Shown here piece by piece: positions 52,242 to 60,932 of a DNA stretch of 64,000 nucleotides. The stretch comes from an uncultured Pelagibacteraceae bacterium (GTDB lineage: Bacteria > Pseudomonadota > Alphaproteobacteria > Pelagibacterales > Pelagibacteraceae). The stretch is taken from the NCBI GenBank assembly GCA_902631535.1, contig CACOYX010000003.1, positions 1 to 64,000 of the forward strand, read 5' to 3'. Each line of letters opens with the position of its first letter. Position 1 is the stretch's first letter. Both the position numbers and the translations under genes were made by a program. Under the pieces are notes generated by a model. It worked only from the letters and a program-made list of their open reading frames with translations. It was not told the origin of the DNA and searched no databases.

Positions 52242-52279
52242 ATAGGCACCAATAATGTTCATTGGTGCCTATTTTTTTA
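52242..52279 (+). terminator. Rho-independent terminator-like hairpin between tauA and tauB
   Basis: A perfect 12-bp stem (52242-52253 with 52261-52272, arms ATAGGCACCAAT and ATTGGTGCCTAT) has a 7-base loop and is followed by a run of T. It lies 18 bases after the tauA stop and ends about 25 bases before tauB. As tauB-tauC have no clear promoter of their own, partial read-through is expected, giving more binding protein than permease. Confidence 0.85.
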
Positions 52280-52304
52280 TCAAAATATCTAATATAGTTC
52301 TTTT

Positions 52305-53102
52305 ATGAGTAATCTGATTTCTCAAAATTTAAATATGATATTTAAAACTCCTAAGGGAGAAACTGTTCATGCTCTAAAAGATTTAAATTTTACAATTAAA
52401 AAAGGAGAGTTGCTAACTGTACTTGGACCTTCAGGTTGCGGAAAGACAACGTTATTAAATATTACAGCAGGATTTATTAGACCAACTTCAGGAAAAATAA
52501 CTCTAAATAATAAAGAAATTAACGGACCAGGTGTTGATAGAGGAATGGTTTTTCAGCAAGGCGCTTTGTTTGAATGGTTAACTGTTGCCGAGAACGTAAA
52601 TTTCGGTTTAAGAATGAAAGAGGAAGATACTGTTCAAACTCAAAAAAAGGTTGATGAATGGTTAGATATAGTTGGATTAAAAGGTTTTGGAAATACACCT
52701 ACTTATCAATTGTCGGGAGGAATGCAACAAAGAGTAGCTTTAGCAAGATGTTTAATTAATGATCCAGAATTAATATTGATGGATGAACCTTTAGGAGCTT
52801 TAGATGCTTTAACAAGAGAAAAAATGCAATCTTTAGTTCTCAAAATCTGGAAGGAAACTGGAAAAACTATTATTCTTATTACACACTCTGTTGAGGAAGC
52901 GTTGTTACTTGGAGAAAAAGTTTATGTTATGGCGCCAAGACCAGGAAGAATACACAAAGAATATAAGTTACCTTTTGCATCAATGGGTCTTAAAGAGGAC
53001 CTAAGAGATATTAAAAACAACAGAGAGTTTGTCTCTAAAAGAGAAGAAATTCTTTCAATGATATGGGACATGGAAGAGGAAATAATGGGAAAAGAAGCTT
53101 AA
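52305..53102 (+). CDS. tauB: Taurine-type ABC transporter ATPase
   Basis: 265 residues. Walker A is GPSGCGKTT, the signature LSGGMQQRVALARCL, Walker B LILMDEPLGALD, and the switch histidine is in ILITHSVEEALLLG. VMAPRPGRIHKEYKLPF after it is typical of the nitrate/sulfonate/taurine (TauB/SsuB) group. It drives the TauC permease. Its stop is followed immediately by the tauC ATG. Confidence 0.93.
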   Translation: MSNLISQNLNMIFKTPKGETVHALKDLNFTIKKGELLTVLGPSGCGKTTLLNITAGFIRPTSGKITLNNKEINGPGVDRGMVFQQGALFEWLTVAENVNFGLRMKEEDTVQTQKKVDEWLDIVGLKGFGNTPTYQLSGGMQQRVALARCLINDPELILMDEPLGALDALTREKMQSLVLKIWKETGKTIILITHSVEEALLLGEKVYVMAPRPGRIHKEYKLPFASMGLKEDLRDIKNNREFVSKREEILSMIWDMEEEIMGKEA

Positions 53103-55010
53103 ATGATCACAGGTTTTCTAACATTTTTATTTTTTTTCGCCATTGTAGGGTGCATTTTATATGGCAGAAAATTAATTAGAACTGAAAAAGTCGATGCTGT
53201 TTTTGGAAATCCTGAAAGAGCACAAGGAGGTATTCATTGGGTAATTGTAGGAAGTAGTTTTCTTTTATTAGTTTGGCTTTATTATTCATGGGACATAGCT
53301 AAGTCTTTTTTTCCAAAGTCAGCTAATGAACTTTGCCAAGTTGGAAAAGTAAACGAGTCTCTTCTCTCACTTAAGTATCTATTTCCAATTGATGAACGTC
53401 AACTTAAGAGTACATCGGTAATAGAAACTGAGTCAGAAAATTTAAATAAAATCACTTTTGAAATAGAAAAATCAGGTATCAAAAATCAAGATAAAAGTAA
53501 GTTGCTTAATTTTGTCTCTCAAACTAAAAGTACAATACCATTACTTACAAACGAACAACTTTTAAATAACGATACTAGAGAACAAATTAAATTAATTGAT
53601 GAAAAAATTATAAATTTAACCGAAAATTTTAAAAGAAGCGATTATCCTAATGAGAGTGCTGAACAAGAATTAGAAAGAATTGAAGCTGCTAATGAAGAAG
53701 GTTCTTGGAAAGCATCGAGCACTTCAATTGAAAATACAATCGAAATTCCCTTTATTCCAAAAACAAAGCGAGGTTTAAAATTCCAGGCAGCAGCTACAGA
53801 ATTAAATTTAATTAGCGATGAATTCTTTGAACTTAAAAATCATAACGAACAATATACTTTCGCCTTAGAAAAACTAAAAAAAGAAATAAAAGATTATAGA
53901 AGCGGTTTAAGCGCTTCTGAGGAAATTTCCTCTTCATTGGCAAAAGATATTCTTAAAATTGCTCGTAGAATTGAATACGCAAGTATATTTCCACCTAATA
54001 CTCTAAATGATATGCAGGCATCAATAATCAATTTTGATAACGTACAAAAAAAAGAACAAGGCAGTCTTAGATGGATAGATCTTCTTTTATTTCCATCAGG
54101 CACGATCATTTCAAGTGGCCCAAGTTGTTCTGAACAGGGCTCTGGTAGATGGCTTCCAAAACCATCAGATACCCTTAATAAATTTACTTTAATGCTGAAC
54201 CCAAATGTCGGTTACAAACAAATACCATTAATTTGGTTCGAAATGATGGATGTTAGTAAGATCATTGGTTTTGTAATACCTGATTGGTTTGCAGATATTT
54301 TACCTGGAGAGTATCCGGTTCATAATGAACAAGGTGAAATTAAGCCAAATTTCAAAAGTAAAGTTCTAAGTTTTGTTACTGGAGACTTTAACTTATTTAA
54401 AATTCCAATTCCTACTGGTCACATATGGGACTCATTTTTAAGAGTGTTCCTTGGTTTAGTAGCAGGAATTATAGTTGGGGTTCCATTAGGATTATTTATG
54501 GGATTAAACAGATTTGCTAAAGGCTTTTTTGATCCTTTAATTGAACTATACAGGCCTGTTCCGCCATTAGCATGGGCGCCATTAGTTATCTCAGTTCTTG
54601 GAATAGACAATCTTGGAAAAGTATTTTTATTATTTATGGTGTCATTATCAATTATGATAATTTCAGCCAGAGCTGGTGCATCAGGAACTCAATTGTCAAA
54701 AATTCATGCAGCACACTCTCTTGGAGCGTCTAAATGGCAAATATTAAGATACGTTATTTTTCCAAACTCATTACCAGAAATTCTAACAGGAATTAGAGTG
54801 GCTACAGGAATGTGTTGGGGAACATTAGTGGCTGCGGAGTTTTTAGCTGGAACTACAGGCGTTGGCTTTGTAGAAAATGTTGCCAAAAAATATTTCCAAT
54901 ATGAAGTTATTTGGATAACGATATTCATTATGGGAATGTTAGGATTAATCTTTGATATAACGATAAGAAAAATAATTGACAGAACAATTCCGTGGCGTGG
55001 AAAAGGATAA
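53103..55010 (+). CDS. tauC: Oversized taurine-type ABC permease with large N-terminal insertion
   Basis: 635 residues, over twice the roughly 275 of TauC/SsuC. The last 210 residues are a normal permease: HIWDSFLRVFLGLVAGIIVG, the EAA loop AAHSLGASKWQILRYVIFPNSLPEILTG, and about six helices. Before this come two membrane helices (about 1-20 and 46-64), then about 300 polar residues with several predicted helices or coiled-coil stretches (about 100-300). Hydropathy suggests the polar region lies on one side of the membrane, perhaps the periplasm, where it could dock TauA. The frame is continuous from ATG 53103 with no sign of a fusion error. The operon continues downstream. Confidence 0.85.
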   Translation: MITGFLTFLFFFAIVGCILYGRKLIRTEKVDAVFGNPERAQGGIHWVIVGSSFLLLVWLYYSWDIAKSFFPKSANELCQVGKVNESLLSLKYLFPIDERQLKSTSVIETESENLNKITFEIEKSGIKNQDKSKLLNFVSQTKSTIPLLTNEQLLNNDTREQIKLIDEKIINLTENFKRSDYPNESAEQELERIEAANEEGSWKASSTSIENTIEIPFIPKTKRGLKFQAAATELNLISDEFFELKNHNEQYTFALEKLKKEIKDYRSGLSASEEISSSLAKDILKIARRIEYASIFPPNTLNDMQASIINFDNVQKKEQGSLRWIDLLLFPSGTIISSGPSCSEQGSGRWLPKPSDTLNKFTLMLNPNVGYKQIPLIWFEMMDVSKIIGFVIPDWFADILPGEYPVHNEQGEIKPNFKSKVLSFVTGDFNLFKIPIPTGHIWDSFLRVFLGLVAGIIVGVPLGLFMGLNRFAKGFFDPLIELYRPVPPLAWAPLVISVLGIDNLGKVFLLFMVSLSIMIISARAGASGTQLSKIHAAHSLGASKWQILRYVIFPNSLPEILTGIRVATGMCWGTLVAAEFLAGTTGVGFVENVAKKYFQYEVIWITIFIMGMLGLIFDITIRKIIDRTIPWRGKG

Positions 55011-55041
55011 ATTAAAAAAATTCCAATGAACTATAACTAGT

Positions 55042-56130
55042 ATGAAAAAAAGAATTTTCATAATAATTTTATCTTTCTTATTATTTATATTTTTATATCT
55101 TATCTTTGGTCTTTGGGGCTTGATTGAAATAAATAAATACAATGACTTTGTATTTAAAAACAAAGAGGATTTAAATTTTCACAAAAATTATTCAGATAAA
55201 ATGCATCATCTTAGAGATGTAAATAAATGGGTTGGTAATAATGAATATCTATATTCAAAGATTTATTTCAATAATAAATCATCAAAAACAATCTTATTAC
55301 AAGGTGACTCTTGGATAGAAGATATTTCAAAAAATAAAATTTCAAATAATTATTTAAAAATATTTGGTAAACAAAACAATTATAATATAATTAATGCTGG
55401 TATAACATCTTTTGCACCAAGCACTATTCATTCTCAATATAAAATTTTAAAGAGTGAATTTTCTATTAATCCAGACATATTAATTATTTATATTGATCAA
55501 ACAGATATTGGGGATGAATATTGCAGGTATAAACGCAATAAAGTATATACAAATGATGGAAAGTTTTCTCATGTAAGCAGAGAGAGATTTACCAGAGCCA
55601 CATATGATTACTCAAAATCTTACCTATTTTCAGAGTTATCTTTAAATAATAATTTCTTTAAAATTTTAAAATTTCCATATCTTAAAGCTAATTATTTTTT
55701 TAAAAGAAACTTAAATTTATTTAATCAAATTTTAGCAAAAGGATTTAAGAATAGAAATGAAAGTAAATGTGGGTTTCAGGAAATTATGAAAGAGCTCATA
55801 AGTTATAATAAAGACTCTGAAAAAGTTTTTAAAAAATCACTCGAAGAATTAATTGAATTTTTATCAAATGAGAATTTAGAAAAGGTAATTTTAGTGAGTT
55901 TCCCGCATATTAATCATCACAAAAATATATATAAAGTTAATGTATCAGATTACATTGATGAGGTGCTTCAAAGAGGGAATTTGAAAGTTATCGAACATTT
56001 GAATATGAATAAATTAAATTTTAGTAATATTAATATTGAAAAAATTTATAGGAAGGGTGACCTTGGATCACATCTTAATGACGAATTTCATCAAAAACTA
56101 TTTATAAAAAACATAGTATCGAAATTATGA
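55042..56130 (+). CDS. Membrane-anchored SGNH/GDSL-type hydrolase-like protein
   Basis: 362 residues with one N-terminal membrane helix (FIIILSFLLFIFLYLIFGLWGLI). LLQGDSWIED (about residue 88) resembles the GDS block I with the serine. NAGITSFAPSTIHSQY looks like block II, LIIYIDQTDIGDEYCRY block III, and SHLNDEFHQKL near the end provides Asp-x2-His. These are SGNH features, as found in acyl-ester hydrolases and glycan O-acyl enzymes. The active site would be periplasmic. It follows tauC by 31 bases and overlaps the racemase gene by 4, so it belongs to the same transcript. Substrate unknown. Confidence 0.65.
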   Translation: MKKRIFIIILSFLLFIFLYLIFGLWGLIEINKYNDFVFKNKEDLNFHKNYSDKMHHLRDVNKWVGNNEYLYSKIYFNNKSSKTILLQGDSWIEDISKNKISNNYLKIFGKQNNYNIINAGITSFAPSTIHSQYKILKSEFSINPDILIIYIDQTDIGDEYCRYKRNKVYTNDGKFSHVSRERFTRATYDYSKSYLFSELSLNNNFFKILKFPYLKANYFFKRNLNLFNQILAKGFKNRNESKCGFQEIMKELISYNKDSEKVFKKSLEELIEFLSNENLEKVILVSFPHINHHKNIYKVNVSDYIDEVLQRGNLKVIEHLNMNKLNFSNINIEKIYRKGDLGSHLNDEFHQKLFIKNIVSKL

Positions 56131-56819
56131 TTGGAATACTCGGGGGAATGGGCACTCAAGCAGGGTTAGATTTTTGCTCTAAACTTGCAAAATTGAATAG
56201 AGGAAAAGCTGATCAAAAATATCCTTTGTTTATTTTATACAATAAATCAAATATTCCAGATCGAAAACAAAATCTTAAAAAATATAATAAAGTTTTAAAA
56301 AGCCTTATAGAGGGATGTAAATTTTTACAGAAAAGTAATTGTAAGTTTATATCAATTCCATGTAATACCGCACACTATTGGTACAAAGACCTCAAAAAGA
56401 AAATAAAAATACCAATTTTAAATATGCCAGAAATTGTATATTCGAATGCAAAAAATAATTTAAAAAGAAATTCTATAATTGGTTTATTAGCAACCGAGGC
56501 AACAATAAAAACTGGTATATATAGTCATTACTTTAACAAACGATTTTTATTAATTTCACCGAATTCAACTTTGCAACAAAGAAGCGTAAATAAATCTATT
56601 AAACTTGTTAAAATGGGTAAAACTAAGGAGGCTGAGAGAGCTATTAAGCCTGCGGTAAATTATCTTATAAAAATGAAATGCAAAAAAATCATTTTGGGTT
56701 GTACAGAGTTGCCAATTGCAATTTTTGCATATAAGTCTTTTAAAAAAGCTAAGCTTTCAAAAACATTTATGGATCCAAATCTAATATTAGCTGAAGCTTC
56801 AATGAAAAGATATAAATGA
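56127..56819 (+). CDS. Aspartate/glutamate racemase family protein
   Basis: 230 residues. IGILGGMGTQAGLDF is the family N-terminus, SIPCNTAHYW holds the first catalytic cysteine and LGCTELPIAIF the second. The pair does PLP-free racemisation at the alpha carbon. Asp/Glu are the usual substrates; hydantoin or other carboxylates occur in relatives. Given its place between sulfonate transport and a sulfolactate-type dehydrogenase, a sulfonated amino acid such as cysteate is an idea only. Four-base overlaps join both neighbours. Confidence 0.87.
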   Translation: MIGILGGMGTQAGLDFCSKLAKLNRGKADQKYPLFILYNKSNIPDRKQNLKKYNKVLKSLIEGCKFLQKSNCKFISIPCNTAHYWYKDLKKKIKIPILNMPEIVYSNAKNNLKRNSIIGLLATEATIKTGIYSHYFNKRFLLISPNSTLQQRSVNKSIKLVKMGKTKEAERAIKPAVNYLIKMKCKKIILGCTELPIAIFAYKSFKKAKLSKTFMDPNLILAEASMKRYK

Positions 56820-57250
56820 AAAAAATAATTTTTACTATTCTAATTATCATACCTTTCTCTTTAAATGCGAATGAAAATGTAAAAGAAAAAAAAGTTGCAA
56901 AGTATGTTATGGAGAATATTCAAAGAGATTACGTTAATTGTTATAGTTTCTATAAAGTTGCTGCCCAAAGTTTTAAAGATGCAGGAAAAGATCAAAAAAT
57001 TATTGATAGCTTAGAAAATAGTGCGGATGTTTCTTTAAAATATAACTATGATCTTGGGGAGATAATGGGATTAAATCCAGAGGTAATGTCCCAAATGACA
57101 AAAGATAAAGTTAATAAGTTTGTAGAATTAGCTAAAAAAGATTTTTCTTCACTTGCAAAAGAGTATGGCATGATATGTAAAAGTTTAGTTGAGAATCCAG
57201 AGCAAAGAACTAATTTTTGGGAAGCTAAAGGAAATAAAAAATTTAAGTGA
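56816..57250 (+). CDS. Small secreted protein, unknown
   Basis: 144 residues. A signal peptide (KKIIFTILIIIPFSLNA) is followed by a mainly helical, lysine-rich domain with two cysteines (near residues 42 and 121, in YVNCYSFYKVA and YGMICKSLVE) that could form a disulfide. I recognise no family. A similarly organised small secreted protein with two cysteines is encoded at 60933-61313. It is locked between the racemase and dehydrogenase genes by 4-base overlaps. Confidence 0.6.
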   Translation: MKKIIFTILIIIPFSLNANENVKEKKVAKYVMENIQRDYVNCYSFYKVAAQSFKDAGKDQKIIDSLENSADVSLKYNYDLGEIMGLNPEVMSQMTKDKVNKFVELAKKDFSSLAKEYGMICKSLVENPEQRTNFWEAKGNKKFK

Positions 57251-58254
57251 AAAAAAGTCTTTTAAAATCAAAACTAAAACAAATATTTTTAAAACATAAA
57301 CTTTCAAAAAATCACGCAGAAATTTGTTCTCACTACTTAACTAAAGCAGAAATATTAGAAGCAAAAGGTCATGGTTTGGCAAGACTTAAAATGTATTGCG
57401 ATAGAATTAAAGCAAAAGTAATTAATCCTAAACCTAAAATTAAAATAAAGAAAATAAGTTCTTCAATTTCTTATATCAATGCAGATAACAGCATTGGTTA
57501 TGTAAGTGCTGATATTGGTATTAAACAAGCAATTAAAAATGCAAAAAAAACTGGAATAGGTTTAGTGGCTATAAAAAAAAGCGGACATTACGGACTTTCA
57601 AGTTTTTACGCAGAGCAAGCAGTCAATAATAAATTAATGGTTTTTTGTTTTACTAATGCTCCTGCCGCTTTAGCTCCGCATGGTGCAAAGAAATCTTTAT
57701 TTGGAACAAACCCTATTTGTTTTGGTGTACCCACAGGAAAAGTTCCTTTTATTTATGATGCATCAACGTCAATAATAAACAGGGGAATTATACGAAGAGC
57801 TGAAAAGTTAGGTTTGAAAATTCCATATGGTGTTGCTCTTAACAAAAAAGGTAAAATTACTACCAACGCTAAAGAGGCTCTAACGGGTACTCAATTACCC
57901 ATTGCAGGTTTTAAAGGTTCTGGGTTAGCTTGGATGGTTGACATTCTAAGTGGTGTTTTAACAGGCAGTAGTCATGGAGGAAAAACAAAAGATCCTTTTG
58001 ATGATTTTTCAGGACCCCAAAATATGGGCCATTTATTTATTACTATTAATCCTAAAATTTTTATCGGAAATAGGTTTGTTAAAGAAATGCAAAAAAATAT
58101 AAAGCTTGTCAAAAAACTTCCAAAAGCAAAAGGATTTTCAAATATTTTTTACCCAGGTGAAAGAAAAAATAAGACGTATAAAAAGAATTTAAATAAAGAT
58201 ATATCTATTCCTGCGAAAATTTTAAGAGAAATGGAAAAATTAAATGCTGAGTAA
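57247..58254 (+). CDS. Malate/L-lactate/sulfolactate dehydrogenase family (Ldh2/ComC type)
   Basis: 335 residues from GTG 57247. HGLARLKMYCDR near residue 39, IKKSGHYGLSSFYAEQA (about residues 111-127), FTNAPAALAPHGAKKSLFGTNPICFGVP and GFKGSGLAWMVDILSGVLTG are the hallmark blocks of the Ldh_2 NAD(P)-dependent family, which includes malate, ureidoglycolate, delta-piperideine-carboxylate and (2R)-3-sulfolactate dehydrogenase (ComC). With taurine genes upstream and pta downstream, sulfolactate is a reasonable guess. Substrate specificity cannot be fixed by eye. It overlaps pta by 11 bases. Confidence 0.85.
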   Translation: MKKSLLKSKLKQIFLKHKLSKNHAEICSHYLTKAEILEAKGHGLARLKMYCDRIKAKVINPKPKIKIKKISSSISYINADNSIGYVSADIGIKQAIKNAKKTGIGLVAIKKSGHYGLSSFYAEQAVNNKLMVFCFTNAPAALAPHGAKKSLFGTNPICFGVPTGKVPFIYDASTSIINRGIIRRAEKLGLKIPYGVALNKKGKITTNAKEALTGTQLPIAGFKGSGLAWMVDILSGVLTGSSHGGKTKDPFDDFSGPQNMGHLFITINPKIFIGNRFVKEMQKNIKLVKKLPKAKGFSNIFYPGERKNKTYKKNLNKDISIPAKILREMEKLNAE

Positions 58255-59152
58255 AAAAGATACTATTTGTCCTGAGAATTTACTTAATTTAGCTAAAACA
58301 AAAGGTCCAGCAAAAGCAGTCATAGTTAACGCAGTAAAGCCTGTTTCAATAGAGTCTGCAAAACAAGCCGTAGATGCAAATTTAATCATCCCAGTTTTTA
58401 TTGGAGACAAATCAATTATCGAGAAAAACGCTAAACATTTTAATTGGGATATTTCTAAATACGAAATAATTAATGAACCAGATGAAAACAGTACTGCTTC
58501 GATCGCTGCAAAACTTGCAAGTGAAGGTAAGGTAAAAATAATTGTTAAAGGACATATTCATACCGATGTGCTTATGAAAGCAGTTTTGAAAAGAGATTTA
58601 AATTTAATTGGGAAAAAAAGACTTAGTCATATTTGGCATATGACTTTAGAGAAAAATGATAAACCATTTATCATAACTGATGGGGCATTAAACGTGTTAC
58701 CAAAATTAGAAACAAAAATGCATATACTAAAAAATGCAATAGATTTTACGAATAGAATAGGAATTGATAAACCTAAAGTTTCAATATTATCTGCCACTGA
58801 GGAAGTTTTAGATAGTGTACCAAGCTCTCAAGAGGCAAGTGAGCTTACAAAAAGAGCTAAAGAAGAAGGTTTAAATGCAGATGTATTTGGTCCGATGGCT
58901 TTTGATAATTCAGTTTCTGAAAAAGCTGCTCAAATTAAAGGAATTAAAAATGCTGTTGCTGGTAAAACTGATATTCTATTAGTTCCAAACGTAGAAACTG
59001 GAAATGCTTTAGTAAAAATGATGATTTTTTTTATGGGAGCTTGTGCAGCTGGTGTAGTAGTTGGTGGAAAAGTCCCTGTTGTGATAACAAGTAGAGCTGA
59101 TGATACCCAAGCAAGACTTGCTTCCATGGCCGCCGCTGTTGTTGCACTTTAA
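58244..59152 (+). CDS. pta: Phosphate acetyl/butyryltransferase
   Basis: 302 residues, the short PTA_PTB form without an N-terminal DRTGG or enoyl-hydratase domain. IVKGHIHTDVLMKAVL, SHIWHMTL, ITDGALNVLPKL and FGPMAFDNSVS are family motifs, with a phosphate-binding C-terminal GGKVPVVITSRADD. In taurine catabolism the enzyme Xsc releases acetyl phosphate, which Pta turns into acetyl-CoA, and pta is regularly found near tau/tpa genes. Xsc itself is not seen here. No acetate kinase gene lies nearby, which also supports an Xsc-linked role. Confidence 0.88.
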   Translation: MLSKKDTICPENLLNLAKTKGPAKAVIVNAVKPVSIESAKQAVDANLIIPVFIGDKSIIEKNAKHFNWDISKYEIINEPDENSTASIAAKLASEGKVKIIVKGHIHTDVLMKAVLKRDLNLIGKKRLSHIWHMTLEKNDKPFIITDGALNVLPKLETKMHILKNAIDFTNRIGIDKPKVSILSATEEVLDSVPSSQEASELTKRAKEEGLNADVFGPMAFDNSVSEKAAQIKGIKNAVAGKTDILLVPNVETGNALVKMMIFFMGACAAGVVVGGKVPVVITSRADDTQARLASMAAAVVAL

Positions 59153-59859
59153 TGAAAAGACTTAAAAACTGGGATAATAAAACCTGGCTATCATCTAAAT
59201 CATATATCTCTCAATTTAATAAATTTCTTAAAAGAAAAATTAATTTAAATAAAAATTTAAAAATATTGGACATTGGATGTGGAAGAGCAAATATTATTAG
59301 CGCTCTCCAAAAGAAATATAAATTTAGAAATAAACCCATTGGAATTGATGTTGTTGGCAATAAGGATGTTAAAAAGAATATTATATTCAAGAGAGTAGAA
59401 GCGTTAAAATATTTAAATAGACAAGAGAAATACGATGTAATCTTAATCAAACAAACTATTCATTTTTTTTCAAAAACAAATTTAAATCGTCTTCTAAGTC
59501 TTGCAAAAAAAAGTTTAAATTCCAAAGGTAAAATATTGATTTTTTCGCTTAAAACAAAAAAGAATAAGATACCTTGTTTTAAAAAAATGAAAAAAAATTT
59601 AGAAAAGAGCTTAAAAAGAGACGAAAACTTATTCAGGATAATAAAAAAAAACTTAAAAGAAATAAGCTACAGTAACTTTAACTTTAAAGTAAATATCTCT
59701 AAACAAAAATACGTAAGAATGATCAGAGAGAGATACATTTCTTGCTTATTAAATATGAGTGCTAAAGAAATTAAATTTGGTATCAGTGAAATAAAATCTA
59801 AATATAAAAATCAAATAAAATTCACTGATACCTTAAAATGTATTAGTTACAGAAAATAA
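59152..59859 (+). CDS. SAM-dependent methyltransferase-like protein
   Basis: 235 residues. KILDIGCGRANIISALQ (about residues 39-55) is a clear SAM motif I, GIDVVGN motif II, and YDVILIKQTIHFF the motif IV region. The rest is lysine-rich and less conserved in appearance. It is the last gene of the long plus-strand unit that began at tauB and overlaps pta by one base. The substrate is unknown. Confidence 0.7.
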   Translation: MKRLKNWDNKTWLSSKSYISQFNKFLKRKINLNKNLKILDIGCGRANIISALQKKYKFRNKPIGIDVVGNKDVKKNIIFKRVEALKYLNRQEKYDVILIKQTIHFFSKTNLNRLLSLAKKSLNSKGKILIFSLKTKKNKIPCFKKMKKNLEKSLKRDENLFRIIKKNLKEISYSNFNFKVNISKQKYVRMIRERYISCLLNMSAKEIKFGISEIKSKYKNQIKFTDTLKCISYRK

Positions 59860-60183
59860 TTATTTTCCTGGCTCTTTGTATGATGAAGCCATTTTCTGAG
59901 CAGTTTTAGCTATCTCATTTAGATCTACATCTTCTAGAATTGTAAAATCTGAAACAGCACCACTAGAAACAGCAACCATCGCAGCTGCAGCAGCTTGTTC
60001 AAAAGTTCCTTCAATCACTGCCATAAAATCATATTTTCCTCTTAGGCCTGAGTATTGAGTTACTTTAGCTCCTACAGAAGCAGCAAGTGCAGATGTAGCA
60101 GCTTTTCTGTCTGTAGATGGATTGCTTACAAATCCTCCAAGACCTTTAGCTGTGTAACATCCTAATGTATAAAATTTTGCCAT
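59860..60183 (-). CDS. GYD-domain protein
   Basis: 107 residues. FYTLGCYTAKGLGGFV and ALAASVGAKVTQYSGLRGKYDFMAVIEG fit the GYD domain (the G-x-YD signature here is GKYDF), a small alpha/beta ferredoxin-like fold of unknown function. An alanine-rich helix follows. There is no signal peptide. It heads, in gene order, a set of four small minus-strand genes (59860-61313) and abuts the convergent methyltransferase gene. Confidence 0.75.
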   Translation of the reverse strand: MAKFYTLGCYTAKGLGGFVSNPSTDRKAATSALAASVGAKVTQYSGLRGKYDFMAVIEGTFEQAAAAAMVAVSSGAVSDFTILEDVDLNEIAKTAQKMASSYKEPGK

Positions 60184-60196
60184 TGTTACCCCTTTC

Positions 60197-60490
60197 CTAT
60201 TTTTCGATTACAACTGTACCAGAGTGAGGATCTGTTACTCCCAAATCTGGTGACAATTCTTCTAAAGTGTGCCGAAGTGTGTCCAAAAATTCAATCATTT
60301 TTGGTCTTGCTTTAGCAATATCATCTTCAGAATTCCATTCACCTATCATAAAAAATTCGTTGGGCTTTGTCTCAACATATTTAGCTGAAGTCTGACCATC
60401 GAACTTTGGCATCTCATCTATTTTTTTCAAATATTCTTCTCTGCTAGATGATTTCACTTTGCACCTAACAATATTCATAAACTTAGCCAT
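60197..60490 (-). CDS. Small ABM-like (dimeric alpha-beta barrel) protein
   Basis: 97 residues. Pattern MNIVRCKVKSSSREEYLKKIDEM, then YVETKPNEFFMIGEWNSEDDIAKARPKMIEFLDTL, resembles the antibiotic-biosynthesis-monooxygenase/dimeric alpha-beta barrel fold with a central aromatic-G-E-W strand. Such small proteins are cofactor-free oxygenases or have no enzyme activity. It sits 13 bases upstream of the GYD gene, which has a related fold, so the two may form a complex. Function unknown. Confidence 0.6.
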   Translation of the reverse strand: MAKFMNIVRCKVKSSSREEYLKKIDEMPKFDGQTSAKYVETKPNEFFMIGEWNSEDDIAKARPKMIEFLDTLRHTLEELSPDLGVTDPHSGTVVIEK

Positions 60491-60498
60491 TTATCTCC

Positions 60499-60915
60499 TT
60501 AAACGTAGATCTTATCTGTTAAGCCATAACAAAGAATAGCGCTGATAATTACAAGAACTAATGGTGCGTAAATTCCATCGTTTCTAGTTTTTTTGGTTAA
60601 ACCTGTTTTATCAATTTTTAAAGTGTAAAAATTTGTCACTAATATTGAAACATTAATTATAAAAACTAAGTTAAAGAACGCCCAAGTACCTATTAAACCA
60701 TTGGGTCTAATAAAAGCTAAATAAATTGCCATTATAACAATTGCAATCATAAATGAGCCTGCAAATCTAGTGATTAAAGTTGCAGTTTTATCAACTCCTC
60801 TGCCCTTTAGAAATTTTTTAGTATCAAAGACTAATTGGTAACCATAGCTACCAACTATAATAAAATGAGCTAAGTAAATAATTAAATAAAATGCGTTTCC
60901 AAATTTATCTATCAT
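60499..60915 (-). CDS. Four-helix membrane protein, unknown
   Basis: 138 residues with four hydrophobic segments (about residues 8-27, 48-67, 74-93 and 113-133). The loop FDTKKFLKGRGVDKTATLITRF is basic and probably cytoplasmic. I recognise no family with confidence. An AGGTAATC-type sequence precedes its ATG. It is 8 bases upstream of the ABM-like gene and 17 bases downstream of a secreted protein gene, as part of a four-gene small-protein unit. Confidence 0.6.
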   Translation of the reverse strand: MIDKFGNAFYLIIYLAHFIIVGSYGYQLVFDTKKFLKGRGVDKTATLITRFAGSFMIAIVIMAIYLAFIRPNGLIGTWAFFNLVFIINVSILVTNFYTLKIDKTGLTKKTRNDGIYAPLVLVIISAILCYGLTDKIYV

Positions 60916-60932
60916 GATTACCTCTGTTAATT

